A stretch of 13,071 bases of DNA from an uncultured Lachnospiraceae bacterium (GTDB lineage Bacteria; Bacillota; Clostridia; Lachnospirales; Lachnospiraceae). Of this stretch, positions 1 through 6,682 are shown piece after piece. Location of the stretch: positions 73,613 to 86,683 of the forward strand of contig CAJUFE010000014.1 in the NCBI GenBank assembly GCA_910585635.1. The letters are read 5' to 3'. The notes beneath the pieces were generated by a model. That model saw only the letters and a program-made list of their open reading frames with translations, did no database searches and was not told the origin of the DNA. Numbering within the stretch: the first letter of the stretch is position 1; each line of letters opens with the position of its first letter. The position numbers and the translations under genes are program-made.

Positions 1-96
1 GAAGGCAGGCTGGAGGGCATACGTGAAGGCAAGCTGGAGGGCATACGTGAAGGCAAGCTGGAGGGCATACGTGAAGGCAAGCTGGAGGGCAGATTG
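1..96. repeat. 24-bp tandem repeat, about four copies
   Basis: Copies start at 1, 25, 49 and 73. The second and third are identical, the first differs by one base, and the fourth diverges in its last 6 bases. The period is a multiple of three, so the repeat adds 8-residue blocks without breaking the frame. The array may extend left of the window. Confidence 0.95.
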
Positions 97-222
97 GAAG
101 AGAAGAAAGCGACAGCGATAAGGCTGGTCGGTATGGGGCATCCCCCAGACTACGCCGCAAGTGTGCTGGATGTGGACATAGAGACCATACAGCAATGGTT
201 AGAGGCCAACGAGCAGAGATAA
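1..222 (+). CDS. C-terminal fragment of an Rpn/PD-(D/E)XK-like protein with EG-rich repeats
   Basis: Only the last 73 codons are in the window, and the frame is open to the left edge. The fragment begins with four 8-residue repeats of the type EGxLEGIR, then a short charged stretch, then a compact helical tail (ATAIRLVGMGHPPDYAAS, ending EANEQR) and a TAA stop. EG-rich repeats before a short helical tail are common at the C-terminus of Rpn-family recombination-promoting nucleases/putative transposases (PDDEXK_2 type), and the tail resembles the short helix-turn-helix-like end seen there. The catalytic domain lies outside the window, so this assignment is inference from the tail alone. No clear terminator follows, and the thrS promoter begins 17 bp after the stop. 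Certain: a coding 3' end. Uncertain: the family. Confidence 0.6.
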   Translation, partial: EGRLEGIREGKLEGIREGKLEGIREGKLEGRLEEKKATAIRLVGMGHPPDYAASVLDVDIETIQQWLEANEQR

Positions 223-238
223 AAGATCCTCCGCCTCC

Positions 239-267
239 TTGACAAACCCTCCCACAGATGCTATGAT
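239..267 (+). promoter_or_regulatory. sigma-A promoter of the thrS T-box transcript
   Basis: TTGACA at 239-244 and TATGAT at 262-267 are separated by exactly 17 bp, one base from the full vegetative consensus. Transcription would start near 273-275, just before the first base-paired part of the T-box leader. Confidence 0.85.
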
Positions 268-272
268 CACTA

Positions 273-581
273 AAGATAAAACGTTGATGAGACCAGTACC
301 TTACCAAAAGCGCACAGAGAGAGGCCCGGCTGCTGAAAGGGCCTTGCGGGGACGGTAAGGGAATACCAGCTCGGAGTGTCCCTTAGTCGGGAACGGTGAT
401 CCCGTTATCATCAGGAATGAGCGGCATTTTGCGGACAGGTGCGCGGCTGGACCAGGGACAGGATATCCTTGGCTCAGGCTGCAGGAGCCTGGATGAAAGT
501 GCAACCAGGGGTGGGACCGCGATCGATATCGTCCCCTGTGATGTATCTGGTATACCTGGATACATCGCAGGGGATCTTTTT
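273..581 (+). promoter_or_regulatory. T-box riboswitch, threonine-specific
   Basis: This leader binds tRNA-Thr and couples thrS transcription to tRNA charging. Stem I is readable. An AGTA at 295-298 faces GAA at 361-363 (the loop E/S-turn pair of the specifier loop), followed by the specifier codon ACC (365-367, threonine). CCTTACC (299-305) pairs with GGTAAGG (354-360). The AGAGAG motif near 315-321 and a GGCCC/GGGCC apical stem follow the usual T-box order. A stem III is formed by CAGGCT (475-480) with AGCCTG (486-491). The conserved T-box motif lies at 507-521 (AGGGGTGGGACCGCG, with one extra G relative to the usual form). In the antiterminator, CAGGGG (506-511) pairs with CCCCTG (533-538), which is also the 5' arm of the terminator, so the two folds exclude each other. 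The specifier agrees with the downstream gene. Confidence 0.93.
533..581 (+). terminator. T-box intrinsic terminator
   Basis: A 15-bp stem is formed by 533-547 and 559-573 with one G-T pair and an 11-nt loop, followed by ATCTTTTTA. The 5' arm is shared with the T-box antiterminator. The 131 bases from here to the thrS start hold only leader and the ribosome site; I see no gene there. Confidence 0.9.
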
Positions 582-712
582 ATATCTGCGAACGGTACGC
601 CAACCCTCCATGCCTATAGCCTATCCGACGGCGGGACTCCATAGGAAATGCCGCATTGTCTGCAACAAGGGACGCCCGAGATCGATCAACGATGGAAAGG
701 AGAAAAAGCGTT

Positions 713-2665
713 ATGAAAGTAACATTAAAAGATGGCACTGCAAAAGTGTATGAAAGCCCCATGGCGATCATCGACATCGCCAAAGACTTGAGCGAAGGCT
801 TGGCCAGGATGGCCTGTGTAGGGGAGGTGGACGGTGAGACGGCGGATCTGCGCACCGTGATCGACCGGGACTGCTCCCTGAACATCCTGACCGCAAAGGA
901 TGAGAAGGGCTTAGCTGCCCTCCGCCATTCGGCCAGCCATGTGATGGCCCAGGCGGTGAAGCGCCTGTATCCGGAGGTGAAGCTGGCGATCGGACCTTCG
1001 ATCGCCGACGGCTTTTATTATGATATCGACCCGGCTGAGCCGATCACGGCTGAGGATCTTCCGAAGATCGAGGCGGAGATGAAGAAGATCATCAAGGAAG
1101 CCCTGCCCATCAAGCGTTTCACCCTGCCCAGGGCAGAGGCGATCGCCTTTATGGAGGAAAAGGGCGAGCCCTATAAGGTGGAGCTGATCCGCGACCTTCC
1201 GGAGGATGCCCAGATCAGCTTTTATGAGCAGGGCGAGTTCACTGACCTCTGTGCCGGCCCCCATCTGATGAGCACAAAGGATGTGGGAAAGGCCTATAAG
1301 ATCACCAGCCTGGCCGGCGCTTACTGGCGTGGCGACGAGCACAATAAGATGCTGACCCGTATCTACGCCACCGCCTTTTCTAAGAAGGAGGAGCTGGATG
1401 CCTACATCACCATGATGGAGGAGGCCAAGAAGCGGGATCACCGGAAGCTGGGCCGTGAGCTGGGCCTGTTCATGATGCATGAGGCCGGGCCTGGTTTCCC
1501 CTTCTTCCTGCCAAAGGGGATGGTCTTAAAGAACACGCTGCTAGACTACTGGAGGGAGATCCACAAAAAGGCCGGCTATGTGGAGATCGCCACCCCGATC
1601 ATCCTGAACCGCAGCCTGTGGGAGACCTCCGGACACTGGGATCATTATAAGAACAACATGTATACCACAGTGATCGATGAGACAGACTATGCCGTGAAGC
1701 CCATGAACTGCCCGGGCGGCGTCCTGGTCTATGCTTCCGAGCCCCGCTCCTACCGGGATCTTCCCCTGCGCATGGGTGAGCTGGGACTGGTACACCGCCA
1801 CGAGAAATCCGGCCAGCTCCACGGGCTGATGCGGGTGCGCTGCTTTACCCAGGACGATGCCCATATCTTCATGACCCCGGAGCAGATCAAGGAGGAGATC
1901 AAAGGCGTGGCCGGTCTGATCAATGAGGTCTACTCTCTCTTCGGCTTTAAATACCATGTGGAGCTGTCCACCAGACCGGAGGACAGCATGGGCAGCGACG
2001 AGGATTGGGAGATGGCCACCGAAGGCCTGAGGCAGGCCCTGGACGAGCTGGGACTGGACTATGTGGTCAATGAGGGGGACGGCGCTTTCTATGGACCGAA
2101 GATCGACTTCCACTTAGAGGATTCGATCGGAAGGACCTGGCAGTGCGGGACGATCCAGCTGGATTTCCAGCTCCCCCAGCGCTTTGAGCTGGAGTACATC
2201 GGGGCAGACGGAGAAAAGCACCGCCCGATCATGATCCACCGGGTGGCCTTCGGATCGATCGAGCGCTTCATCGGCATCCTGATCGAGCATTTCGCAGGCG
2301 CATTCCCCACCTGGCTGGCTCCTGTCCAGGTGAAGATCCTGCCCATCTCCGACAAATATGCCGGATACGGCCAAAAGGTCTTAGCGCAGCTGGATGAGGC
2401 CGGGATCCGGGCCGAGCTGGATACCCGCTCCGAAAAGATCGGCTACAAGATCCGTGAGGCACAGACCCAGAAGATCCCCTACATGCTGGTGGTGGGCCAG
2501 AAGGAGGAGGCAGAAGGATGTGTCTCCGTCCGGAGCCGTTTTGCCGGGGATGAAGGGGCCAGCAGCCTAGCCGACTTTATCGCCAAGATCCAGGAGGAGA
2601 TCCGGACGAAGACGATCCGCAAGATGGAGGTCTCCGAGGAAGGCGCAGAAGGAAAGAAAAAATAA
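713..2665 (+). CDS. thrS: threonine--tRNA ligase (ThrRS)
   Basis: Attaches threonine to tRNA-Thr with ATP in the cytoplasm. The 650-residue length is normal for a full bacterial enzyme. Order of domains: TGS (about 1-62); editing/second additional domain with the HxxxH pair H72/H76 and the C180/H184 pair in DLCAGPH; class II catalytic core (about 245-535) with MNCPGG, motif 2 around RHEKSGQLHGLMRVR, and motif 3 ending at R510-R518; C-terminal anticodon-binding domain (about 540-640). The zinc ligands expected from the E. coli enzyme are present as C333, H384 and H509. An upstream in-frame ATG at 656 would add 19 non-homologous residues; the start at 713 has AAGGAG at 697-702 and begins directly with the TGS sequence MKVTLKDG. 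Expression is controlled by the T-box leader. The acyltransferase gene follows 22 bp after the stop and may be co-transcribed. Confidence 0.98.
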   Translation: MKVTLKDGTAKVYESPMAIIDIAKDLSEGLARMACVGEVDGETADLRTVIDRDCSLNILTAKDEKGLAALRHSASHVMAQAVKRLYPEVKLAIGPSIADGFYYDIDPAEPITAEDLPKIEAEMKKIIKEALPIKRFTLPRAEAIAFMEEKGEPYKVELIRDLPEDAQISFYEQGEFTDLCAGPHLMSTKDVGKAYKITSLAGAYWRGDEHNKMLTRIYATAFSKKEELDAYITMMEEAKKRDHRKLGRELGLFMMHEAGPGFPFFLPKGMVLKNTLLDYWREIHKKAGYVEIATPIILNRSLWETSGHWDHYKNNMYTTVIDETDYAVKPMNCPGGVLVYASEPRSYRDLPLRMGELGLVHRHEKSGQLHGLMRVRCFTQDDAHIFMTPEQIKEEIKGVAGLINEVYSLFGFKYHVELSTRPEDSMGSDEDWEMATEGLRQALDELGLDYVVNEGDGAFYGPKIDFHLEDSIGRTWQCGTIQLDFQLPQRFELEYIGADGEKHRPIMIHRVAFGSIERFIGILIEHFAGAFPTWLAPVQVKILPISDKYAGYGQKVLAQLDEAGIRAELDTRSEKIGYKIREAQTQKIPYMLVVGQKEEAEGCVSVRSRFAGDEGASSLADFIAKIQEEIRTKTIRKMEVSEEGAEGKKK

Positions 2666-2691
2666 ATGATGGAAAGAAAAATAAGCGATGG
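2651..2691. repeat. 20-bp tandem duplication across the thrS stop codon
   Basis: GGAAAGAAAA at 2651 and again at 2671 begin two nearly identical 20-bp blocks (A-rich, each containing ATAA and GATGG). The first copy holds the thrS stop. The second supplies the leader, weak ribosome site and start codon region of the next gene. Confidence 0.8.
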
Positions 2692-4052
2692 AAATGACAG
2701 CTATGGATAAAAACCATATGAAGGGTGAGCGCCCGGACAGGCACGACCGCCAGGAACGTCTATTCTATCTGGATGTGATCAGGATGGCTTCGGCCATCCT
2801 GATCGTGGTCTACCACTTTTCCCTGTCCCTTACGCTGTCCTTCGGCGCGCGCAGCGTGGATATCCTCCACGCCACGGTGAACGGGAGCTGGGGGATGGCA
2901 CCAGTCTATTGCTTCTTCATGGTGTCCGGTGCTTCTCTGATGCACCGCTACGGAGTAGAGGAACGGCTGGATCTGGCACGCTTTTACAAAAAACGGTTCT
3001 TAAGCATCTATCCTCTGTTCTGGATCGCCTATGTGCTCGGGTTTTTTGCCGTGTTCTGGCAGCTTAAAGGACTCTATGATGTGCCTACCTGGTCCCTGAT
3101 CTGGTCCGTGCTAGGGATCGACGGATGGATCGTGAACTGGGTCCCTACCTTTTATATGGTGGGAGAATGGTTCTTAGGGAGCATCATCCTGCTCTATCTC
3201 CTGTTCCCGGCGGTGCGCGTCCTCTGGCGCAGATCGCCGGGATGGACCATGGCGGCCATATCCCTGGCGGCAGGGGTGCTCTTTTGGTATCATCCCTTTC
3301 CCATGGATATCAAGCAGGACCCTGTGATCGACCTGTTCTATTTCCTGCTGGGGGCCTGGATCGAGAGGATGCGGAGCCAGATGGACCATCTAAAAGAGCA
3401 ACATCCACAAAAGCTCCTGGCTGGTATGGGCCATCCAGGAAAAGCCTCCACAGGATCCGCAAAGGCTTTCGGTACGCTTAAGGCCCTCCTCTGGGCCGCC
3501 TCCCTTGGTACCCTGGCCCTCTGGGTCTTCGTCCCCATGACCGACCCTCTCCCTGCTATGGAGCTGACGGTCTCCGCCCAGGCCTTTGGCCTTCCCATGT
3601 TCCTGCGCCAGAGCTTTATCCTCCTGACCACCTGCGCCTTTTATCTCTTCCTCATGGGAGGCTCTGGCTGGCTGGAAAAGATCCTTTCTCCAGAAGACCG
3701 GCCCACAGAAGCTCAGGCAGCAGCTTTTGGACCCGCAGGCGCTCAGGCAGCAGCTTCGGAGCCCGCAGGCGCTCAGGCAGCAGCTTCGGAGCCCACAGGC
3801 GCTCGGTCAGCGGCTTTGCGGCCCATAGGGACGATCAAAAATAGGATCCGAGGAGCGATCCTGGCGGTCAGCGGGAAGTCCTACGGGGTCTTCCTGACCC
3901 ACCACATGGTCAGCCAGGTCCTCTGCGGGCATTTTGCCGGGATAAATTTAAGTCCCCGGGAGGTGCTGACCTTGCTGGCCCTGGTCTTTCTCGTGACCTG
4001 GTGTATGACCCTTTTGATCTATCGGATCTGGTCATACATAAAAGAAGGATGA
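2688..4052 (+). CDS. acyltransferase-3 family integral membrane protein
   Basis: A 454-residue polytopic membrane protein of the Acyl_transf_3 (PF01757) type, a family that moves acetyl or other acyl groups onto extracellular sugars or cell-wall and surface polymers. After a charged cytoplasmic N-terminus (1-26), the family signature appears: an Arg (R32) followed 11 residues later by His (H43) in the first membrane segment (DVIRMASAILIVVYHF). About ten hydrophobic segments follow, including FWIAYVLGFFAVFW, a WFLGSIILLYLLFP helix and a last one near residues 425-447. Residues 342-381 are four 10-residue Ala-rich repeats not expected in the family, placed between two late membrane segments. 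Start choice is uncertain: ATG 2688 has only a weak GGAAAG at 2671-2676, and ATGs at 2703 and 2718 are possible. The acceptor is unknown. Position after thrS suggests read-through transcription rather than a shared pathway. Confidence 0.88.
   Translation: MEMTAMDKNHMKGERPDRHDRQERLFYLDVIRMASAILIVVYHFSLSLTLSFGARSVDILHATVNGSWGMAPVYCFFMVSGASLMHRYGVEERLDLARFYKKRFLSIYPLFWIAYVLGFFAVFWQLKGLYDVPTWSLIWSVLGIDGWIVNWVPTFYMVGEWFLGSIILLYLLFPAVRVLWRRSPGWTMAAISLAAGVLFWYHPFPMDIKQDPVIDLFYFLLGAWIERMRSQMDHLKEQHPQKLLAGMGHPGKASTGSAKAFGTLKALLWAASLGTLALWVFVPMTDPLPAMELTVSAQAFGLPMFLRQSFILLTTCAFYLFLMGGSGWLEKILSPEDRPTEAQAAAFGPAGAQAAASEPAGAQAAASEPTGARSAALRPIGTIKNRIRGAILAVSGKSYGVFLTHHMVSQVLCGHFAGINLSPREVLTLLALVFLVTWCMTLLIYRIWSYIKEG
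3711..3830. repeat. 30-bp tandem repeat inside the acyltransferase gene, four copies
   Basis: Copies begin at 3711, 3741, 3771 and 3801. Copies two and three differ by a single base, the first by a few, and the fourth is degenerate. Each encodes ten residues of the form AQAAASEPAG. The frame is kept. Confidence 0.95.
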
Positions 4053-4062
4053 CCGGACCATA

Positions 4063-4113
4063 CTAGCTTTGTCTAAGAAAACCTATAAGGAGGAGATCAT
4101 ATGACAAAGCTAG
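4063..4113 (+). promoter_or_regulatory. perfect 11-bp inverted repeat enclosing the ribosome site of the DUF1540 gene
   Basis: CTAGCTTTGTC at 4063-4073 is exactly complementary to GACAAAGCTAG at 4103-4113. The 29-nt loop holds the AAGGAGGAG ribosome site (4087-4095) and the AT of the start codon, whose G is the first base of the 3' arm. In RNA this would place the initiation site in a hairpin loop, which suggests translational control or mRNA stabilisation; that function is inference. Confidence 0.6.
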
Positions 4114-4415
4114 ATTGTAATGTGACCAGCTGCCTGCATAATTCGGACAACTGCTGCTGCAAGAGCGAGATCATCGTAGACGGCTCCCAGGCCAAGGAGG
4201 CCTGCGAGACCTGCTGCGGCAGCTACGACGAGAACAAGGGCGGTGCGTTCACCAACCTGTTCAAGACCCCGGAGAAAAAGCTGGAGGTAGGCTGTGAAGC
4301 CTTAAACTGCGTCTATAACCGGGACCACAGATGCTCCGCCGAGCACATCGGCATCGCCGGCGACGGAGCCTGTGAAGCTTCCCAGACCGAGTGCAGCAGC
4401 TTCAGGGCGAGATGA
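4101..4415 (+). CDS. two-domain DUF1540 cysteine-rich protein
   Basis: A 104-residue soluble protein with 13 cysteines arranged as two copies of a DUF1540 (PF07561)-like unit. The first has C6, C11, C18-C20, C35 and C38/C39; the second has C65, C70, C78, C91 and C98. Each begins with a C-x4-C pattern (LDCNVTSC, VGCEALNC) and ends in a T/S-x-C-[SC] pattern. Such proteins are common in Clostridia and are presumed to bind metal; their role is not established. There is no signal peptide. The start has a strong AAGGAGGAG site 5 bases upstream, inside a hairpin loop. No convincing promoter lies in the 48 bp after the acyltransferase stop, so it may depend on read-through from thrS. The gene ends at the bidirectional terminator. 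Confidence 0.9.
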   Translation: MTKLDCNVTSCLHNSDNCCCKSEIIVDGSQAKEACETCCGSYDENKGGAFTNLFKTPEKKLEVGCEALNCVYNRDHRCSAEHIGIAGDGACEASQTECSSFRAR

Positions 4416-4440
4416 TCTGACAGACCAGAAAAACCGCCAG

Positions 4441-4488
4441 AAAAAGACCATCGCGGCAGGAGGATCTCCTTTTGCGATGGTCTTTTTT
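4441..4488. terminator. bidirectional intrinsic terminator between convergent genes
   Basis: AAAAAGACCATCGC (4441-4454) pairs with GCGATGGTCTTTTTT (4474-4488). On the plus strand it ends in six T after the DUF1540 gene. On the minus strand the same stem ends in five T and closes the permease operon, whose stop is about 64 bp away. Confidence 0.92.
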
Positions 4489-4551
4489 GTGACAGGTTAT
4501 GCGTTTTACTGAGAGCCCATCTGTACCTTTTCCCGATCGACCAGGCCCAGC

Positions 4552-5394
4552 TTACTCCTTCACCGCTCCCGCCGCCACACCGGCCAGGATATACTTCTGG
4601 AAAAAGATATAGATGAGGATCGTGGGCAGCATGATCACGATGATCCCTGCCGCCAGCTTCTGCCAGGAGCCCTGCTGGGCATTGGCGAAGTTCATCAGGA
4701 AGGTGGTCAGGGTCCGCAGCCGGTTCTTGGGCATGTACAGATAGGGGATGTACATGTCATTGATGATCGTGATCGCCTTGATGATGATCACCGTGGCGGT
4801 AGCCGGCGCCAAAAGGGGCAGGATGATCCGCCAGAACAGGCCAAAGTAGCTGCAGCCGTCCAAGAGAGCGCTCTCGTCCAGGGACTTAGGCAGCGTGGAG
4901 ATGAACTGCCGGTAGATGTAGAGCTGCATCAGGTCGGAGGCCACATAGATCACGATGGGCGCTCCCAGGGTGTTGTAGAGGCCCAGCCCGTTGATGATCT
5001 TGAACCGGGCGATCTCGGTCACGAAGCTGGGGATCAGCATCCCTAAGAAGAACAGCGCCATGACCACACCCTTCAGCCGGAACTGGAAACGCTCCAGGAT
5101 AAAGGCGGTGATCGTCCCGAACATCACATTAAAGAAGATGCTGACCACCAGGATGATCCCAGTGTTCTTAAAGCCGATGAGCAGATATTTATCCCCCAGG
5201 ACCTTTGTAAAATTCTCCATCGTGATCCGGGCTGCCGGAGGCAGGAGCAGGGGCGATGTGTTCACCATATCCGCCTTTGTCTTAAAGGCCGCGAACAGGG
5301 TCAGCACGATCGGGGCCAGGACCACCAGCACCATCGCGATACAGACTGCCTGTTTCAAGATCTGGATCAGAGTCCTTCTTTTCATTCCGTTCAT
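4552..5394 (-). CDS. carbohydrate ABC transporter permease, second subunit (MalG/LacG type)
   Basis: Membrane subunit of a CUT1-family sugar importer. It is 280 residues with about six membrane segments, the first at 16-36. The cytoplasmic EAA loop that docks the ATPase is seen at about 174-197 (ESALLDGCSYFGLFWRIILP, with the conserved G at 180). Length and the C-terminal pattern fit the MalG-side subunit. The start overlaps the stop of the upstream permease by 4 bp (ATGA), with AAGGAGGG about 7 bases upstream, so translation is probably coupled. No ATPase gene follows; in this family a shared MsmK/MsmX-type ATPase elsewhere in the genome usually serves such systems. The substrate cannot be read from the sequence. 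Confidence 0.93.
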   Translation of the reverse strand: MNGMKRRTLIQILKQAVCIAMVLVVLAPIVLTLFAAFKTKADMVNTSPLLLPPAARITMENFTKVLGDKYLLIGFKNTGIILVVSIFFNVMFGTITAFILERFQFRLKGVVMALFFLGMLIPSFVTEIARFKIINGLGLYNTLGAPIVIYVASDLMQLYIYRQFISTLPKSLDESALLDGCSYFGLFWRIILPLLAPATATVIIIKAITIINDMYIPYLYMPKNRLRTLTTFLMNFANAQQGSWQKLAAGIIVIMLPTILIYIFFQKYILAGVAAGAVKE

Positions 5395-6284
5395 TCCTTA
5401 TCCCTCCTTAAGACCAGGCCATGGATGATCTTATCCTGCACCACATAGATCACCACGATCATGATCATGATCGCCACCGCCATGGTGGACGCGAGACCAA
5501 AGTTGCTGTATTTAAATGCCGTATCGATGGTGTACAGCGTAAAGGTGGAGGAGGCATAGCCAGGACCGCCGCTGGTCATCACATAGGGGATATCAAATAC
5601 CTGGAGCGCCCCTCGGATGTTGTCAAAGAGCACGAAATCCACCATCAGCATGATCGAAGGGATCTGGATGTAGCGGAAGAGCTGCCAGGCGCTGGCCCCG
5701 TCTACCGCAGCCGCCTCCTGTACATCCTGGGGCAGAGACTGGAGGGCTGCCATGAACAAGATCACGTGGTAGCCGGAAAACCGCCACAAAGAGACTGCTG
5801 TCAGGACAAAGTTCACGATCTTTGGATCCGACAGCCAGTTCTGGATCAAAAACTCCAGGTGGAACACCGACAGGATCGCGTCAAAGGCGCCGTTGATCGG
5901 TGAAAAAAAGTAGGAGAACGCATAGGATATGGCCACGCCGTTGATGATATAGGGCATAAAGACCATAGTCTTATAAAATTTTGCCGCCCGCAGCTTGGAG
6001 GTCAAGAGCACGGCGAACAAGAGCTCGATCGGGATGAACAACAGGTGGCCGAAAAAGTAGACCGCATTGTTCCTGAGGGACAGCCAAAGGTCTTCATTTT
6101 TCAACATGGAGACATAATTATCCAGCCAGATCATGTTCCATCCGGCCGAGTATCCGTCCCAATCCGTAAAGCTCATGCGGATCAGATCGAAGGCCGGGAA
6201 CACCACAAATCCCACCAACAGGGTCATGGGGATCAGCAGCGACAGGGTGATGAAGATCCGTTTCTGTTTTTCCAGTGATCTCAT
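5391..6284 (-). CDS. carbohydrate ABC transporter permease, first subunit (MalF/LacF type)
   Basis: Partner permease of the gene that follows it. It is 297 residues with about six membrane segments; the first is at 11-32. The EAA loop lies at about 190-212 (EAAAVDGASAWQLFRYIQIP). The frame opens further upstream (6398), but those extra residues are Ser/Gly/Cys-rich and lie in repeat-bearing intergenic DNA. The start chosen at 6284 gives MRSLEKQKR, a usual basic N-terminus, with AAGGAAGG about 7 bases upstream. The gene lies about 400 bp from the binding-protein gene, separated by a terminator and tandem repeats, so its expression depends on read-through or on an unseen promoter in that gap. 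Confidence 0.93.
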   Translation of the reverse strand: MRSLEKQKRIFITLSLLIPMTLLVGFVVFPAFDLIRMSFTDWDGYSAGWNMIWLDNYVSMLKNEDLWLSLRNNAVYFFGHLLFIPIELLFAVLLTSKLRAAKFYKTMVFMPYIINGVAISYAFSYFFSPINGAFDAILSVFHLEFLIQNWLSDPKIVNFVLTAVSLWRFSGYHVILFMAALQSLPQDVQEAAAVDGASAWQLFRYIQIPSIMLMVDFVLFDNIRGALQVFDIPYVMTSGGPGYASSTFTLYTIDTAFKYSNFGLASTMAVAIMIMIVVIYVVQDKIIHGLVLRRDKE

Positions 6285-6402
6285 AATTTTTCCTTCCTTT
6301 CCCTTTGCCGGATACCAGGGACAGCCGATGAGGCACTTCGAAGAAGGGCTGCCATCTGCAGCCTTTCTGCCCGCTGACAGATGAAAGAGCTGCGGCACTC
6401 GA

Positions 6403-6514
6403 TCTACTGACGGATCTGCCGTCCACAGACGTTGGCCCGCTGACAGATCTGCCGTCCATCGCGCGCTGGCCCGCTGACAGATCTGCCGTCCGCCATGCGC
6501 TGGCCTGCTGACAG
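6403..6514. repeat. 34-bp intergenic tandem repeat, three copies plus a partial
   Basis: Units at 6403-6436 (degenerate), 6437-6470 and 6471-6504 share CTGACAGATCTGCCGTCC and end in GCTGGC or GTTGGC. A further partial copy starts at 6505, and a CCGCTGACAGAT fragment lies at 6371. The core GACAGATCTGCC is nearly palindromic. The period of 34 is not a multiple of three, so the array is not a coding repeat. It occupies the gap between the binding-protein terminator and the first permease. Confidence 0.88.
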
Positions 6515-6521
6515 GTCAAAA

Positions 6522-6552
6522 AGGGCGGTGGGCATCTTCCTGCCACCGCCCT
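6522..6552 (-). terminator. intrinsic terminator downstream of the substrate-binding protein gene
   Basis: On the minus strand AGGGCGGTGG (6552-6543) pairs with CCACCGCCCT (6531-6522), an uninterrupted 10-bp GC-rich stem with an 11-nt loop, followed by TTTT. It lies about 130 bp after the binding-protein stop and before the permeases, so it probably lowers permease transcription relative to the binding protein. Confidence 0.85.
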
Positions 6553-6628
6553 GCTGTCTTTTCGCTATTCTCTTTTTACTGCTCTCTTTTTGCTCTCTCC
6601 TCGCTGCTCTCTTCTAGCTGCTCTCGCT
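6553..6628. repeat. degenerate 14-bp tandem repeat, about five units
   Basis: Read on the minus strand, GAGAGCAG or a close variant recurs roughly every 14 bases (GAGAGCAGCTAGAA, GAGAGCAGCGAGGA, a shorter unit, GAGAGCAGTAAAAA, GAGAATAGCGAAAA) between the binding-protein stop and its terminator. It is purine-rich on the transcribed RNA and looks non-coding. Confidence 0.7.
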
Positions 6629-6682
6629 TCTCAGCTATCGTCCCTTGGGACCGGCCAGATCACGCAGATCTTTGCTCAAGGT

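Noticed and set aside
1..96. CRISPR-like array
   Set aside because: The 24-bp units are directly abutting with no spacers and are in frame in a coding sequence.
396..753. Plus-strand open frames over the thrS leader
   Set aside because: They run through the T-box, antiterminator and terminator and overlap the thrS start without ribosome sites.
911..2113. Long minus-strand open frames opposite thrS
   Set aside because: They are antisense shadows of a firmly identified gene, caused by GC-rich codon usage, and lack ribosome sites.
6403..6514. CRISPR array or origin iterons
   Set aside because: There are no unique spacers, no cas genes, and no replication gene or AT-rich unwinding region nearby.
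6118..6546. Minus-strand frame over the 34-bp repeats and the permease start
   Set aside because: The repeat period is not a multiple of three, the frame begins inside a terminator and runs antisense to nothing but out of frame with a clear permease gene.
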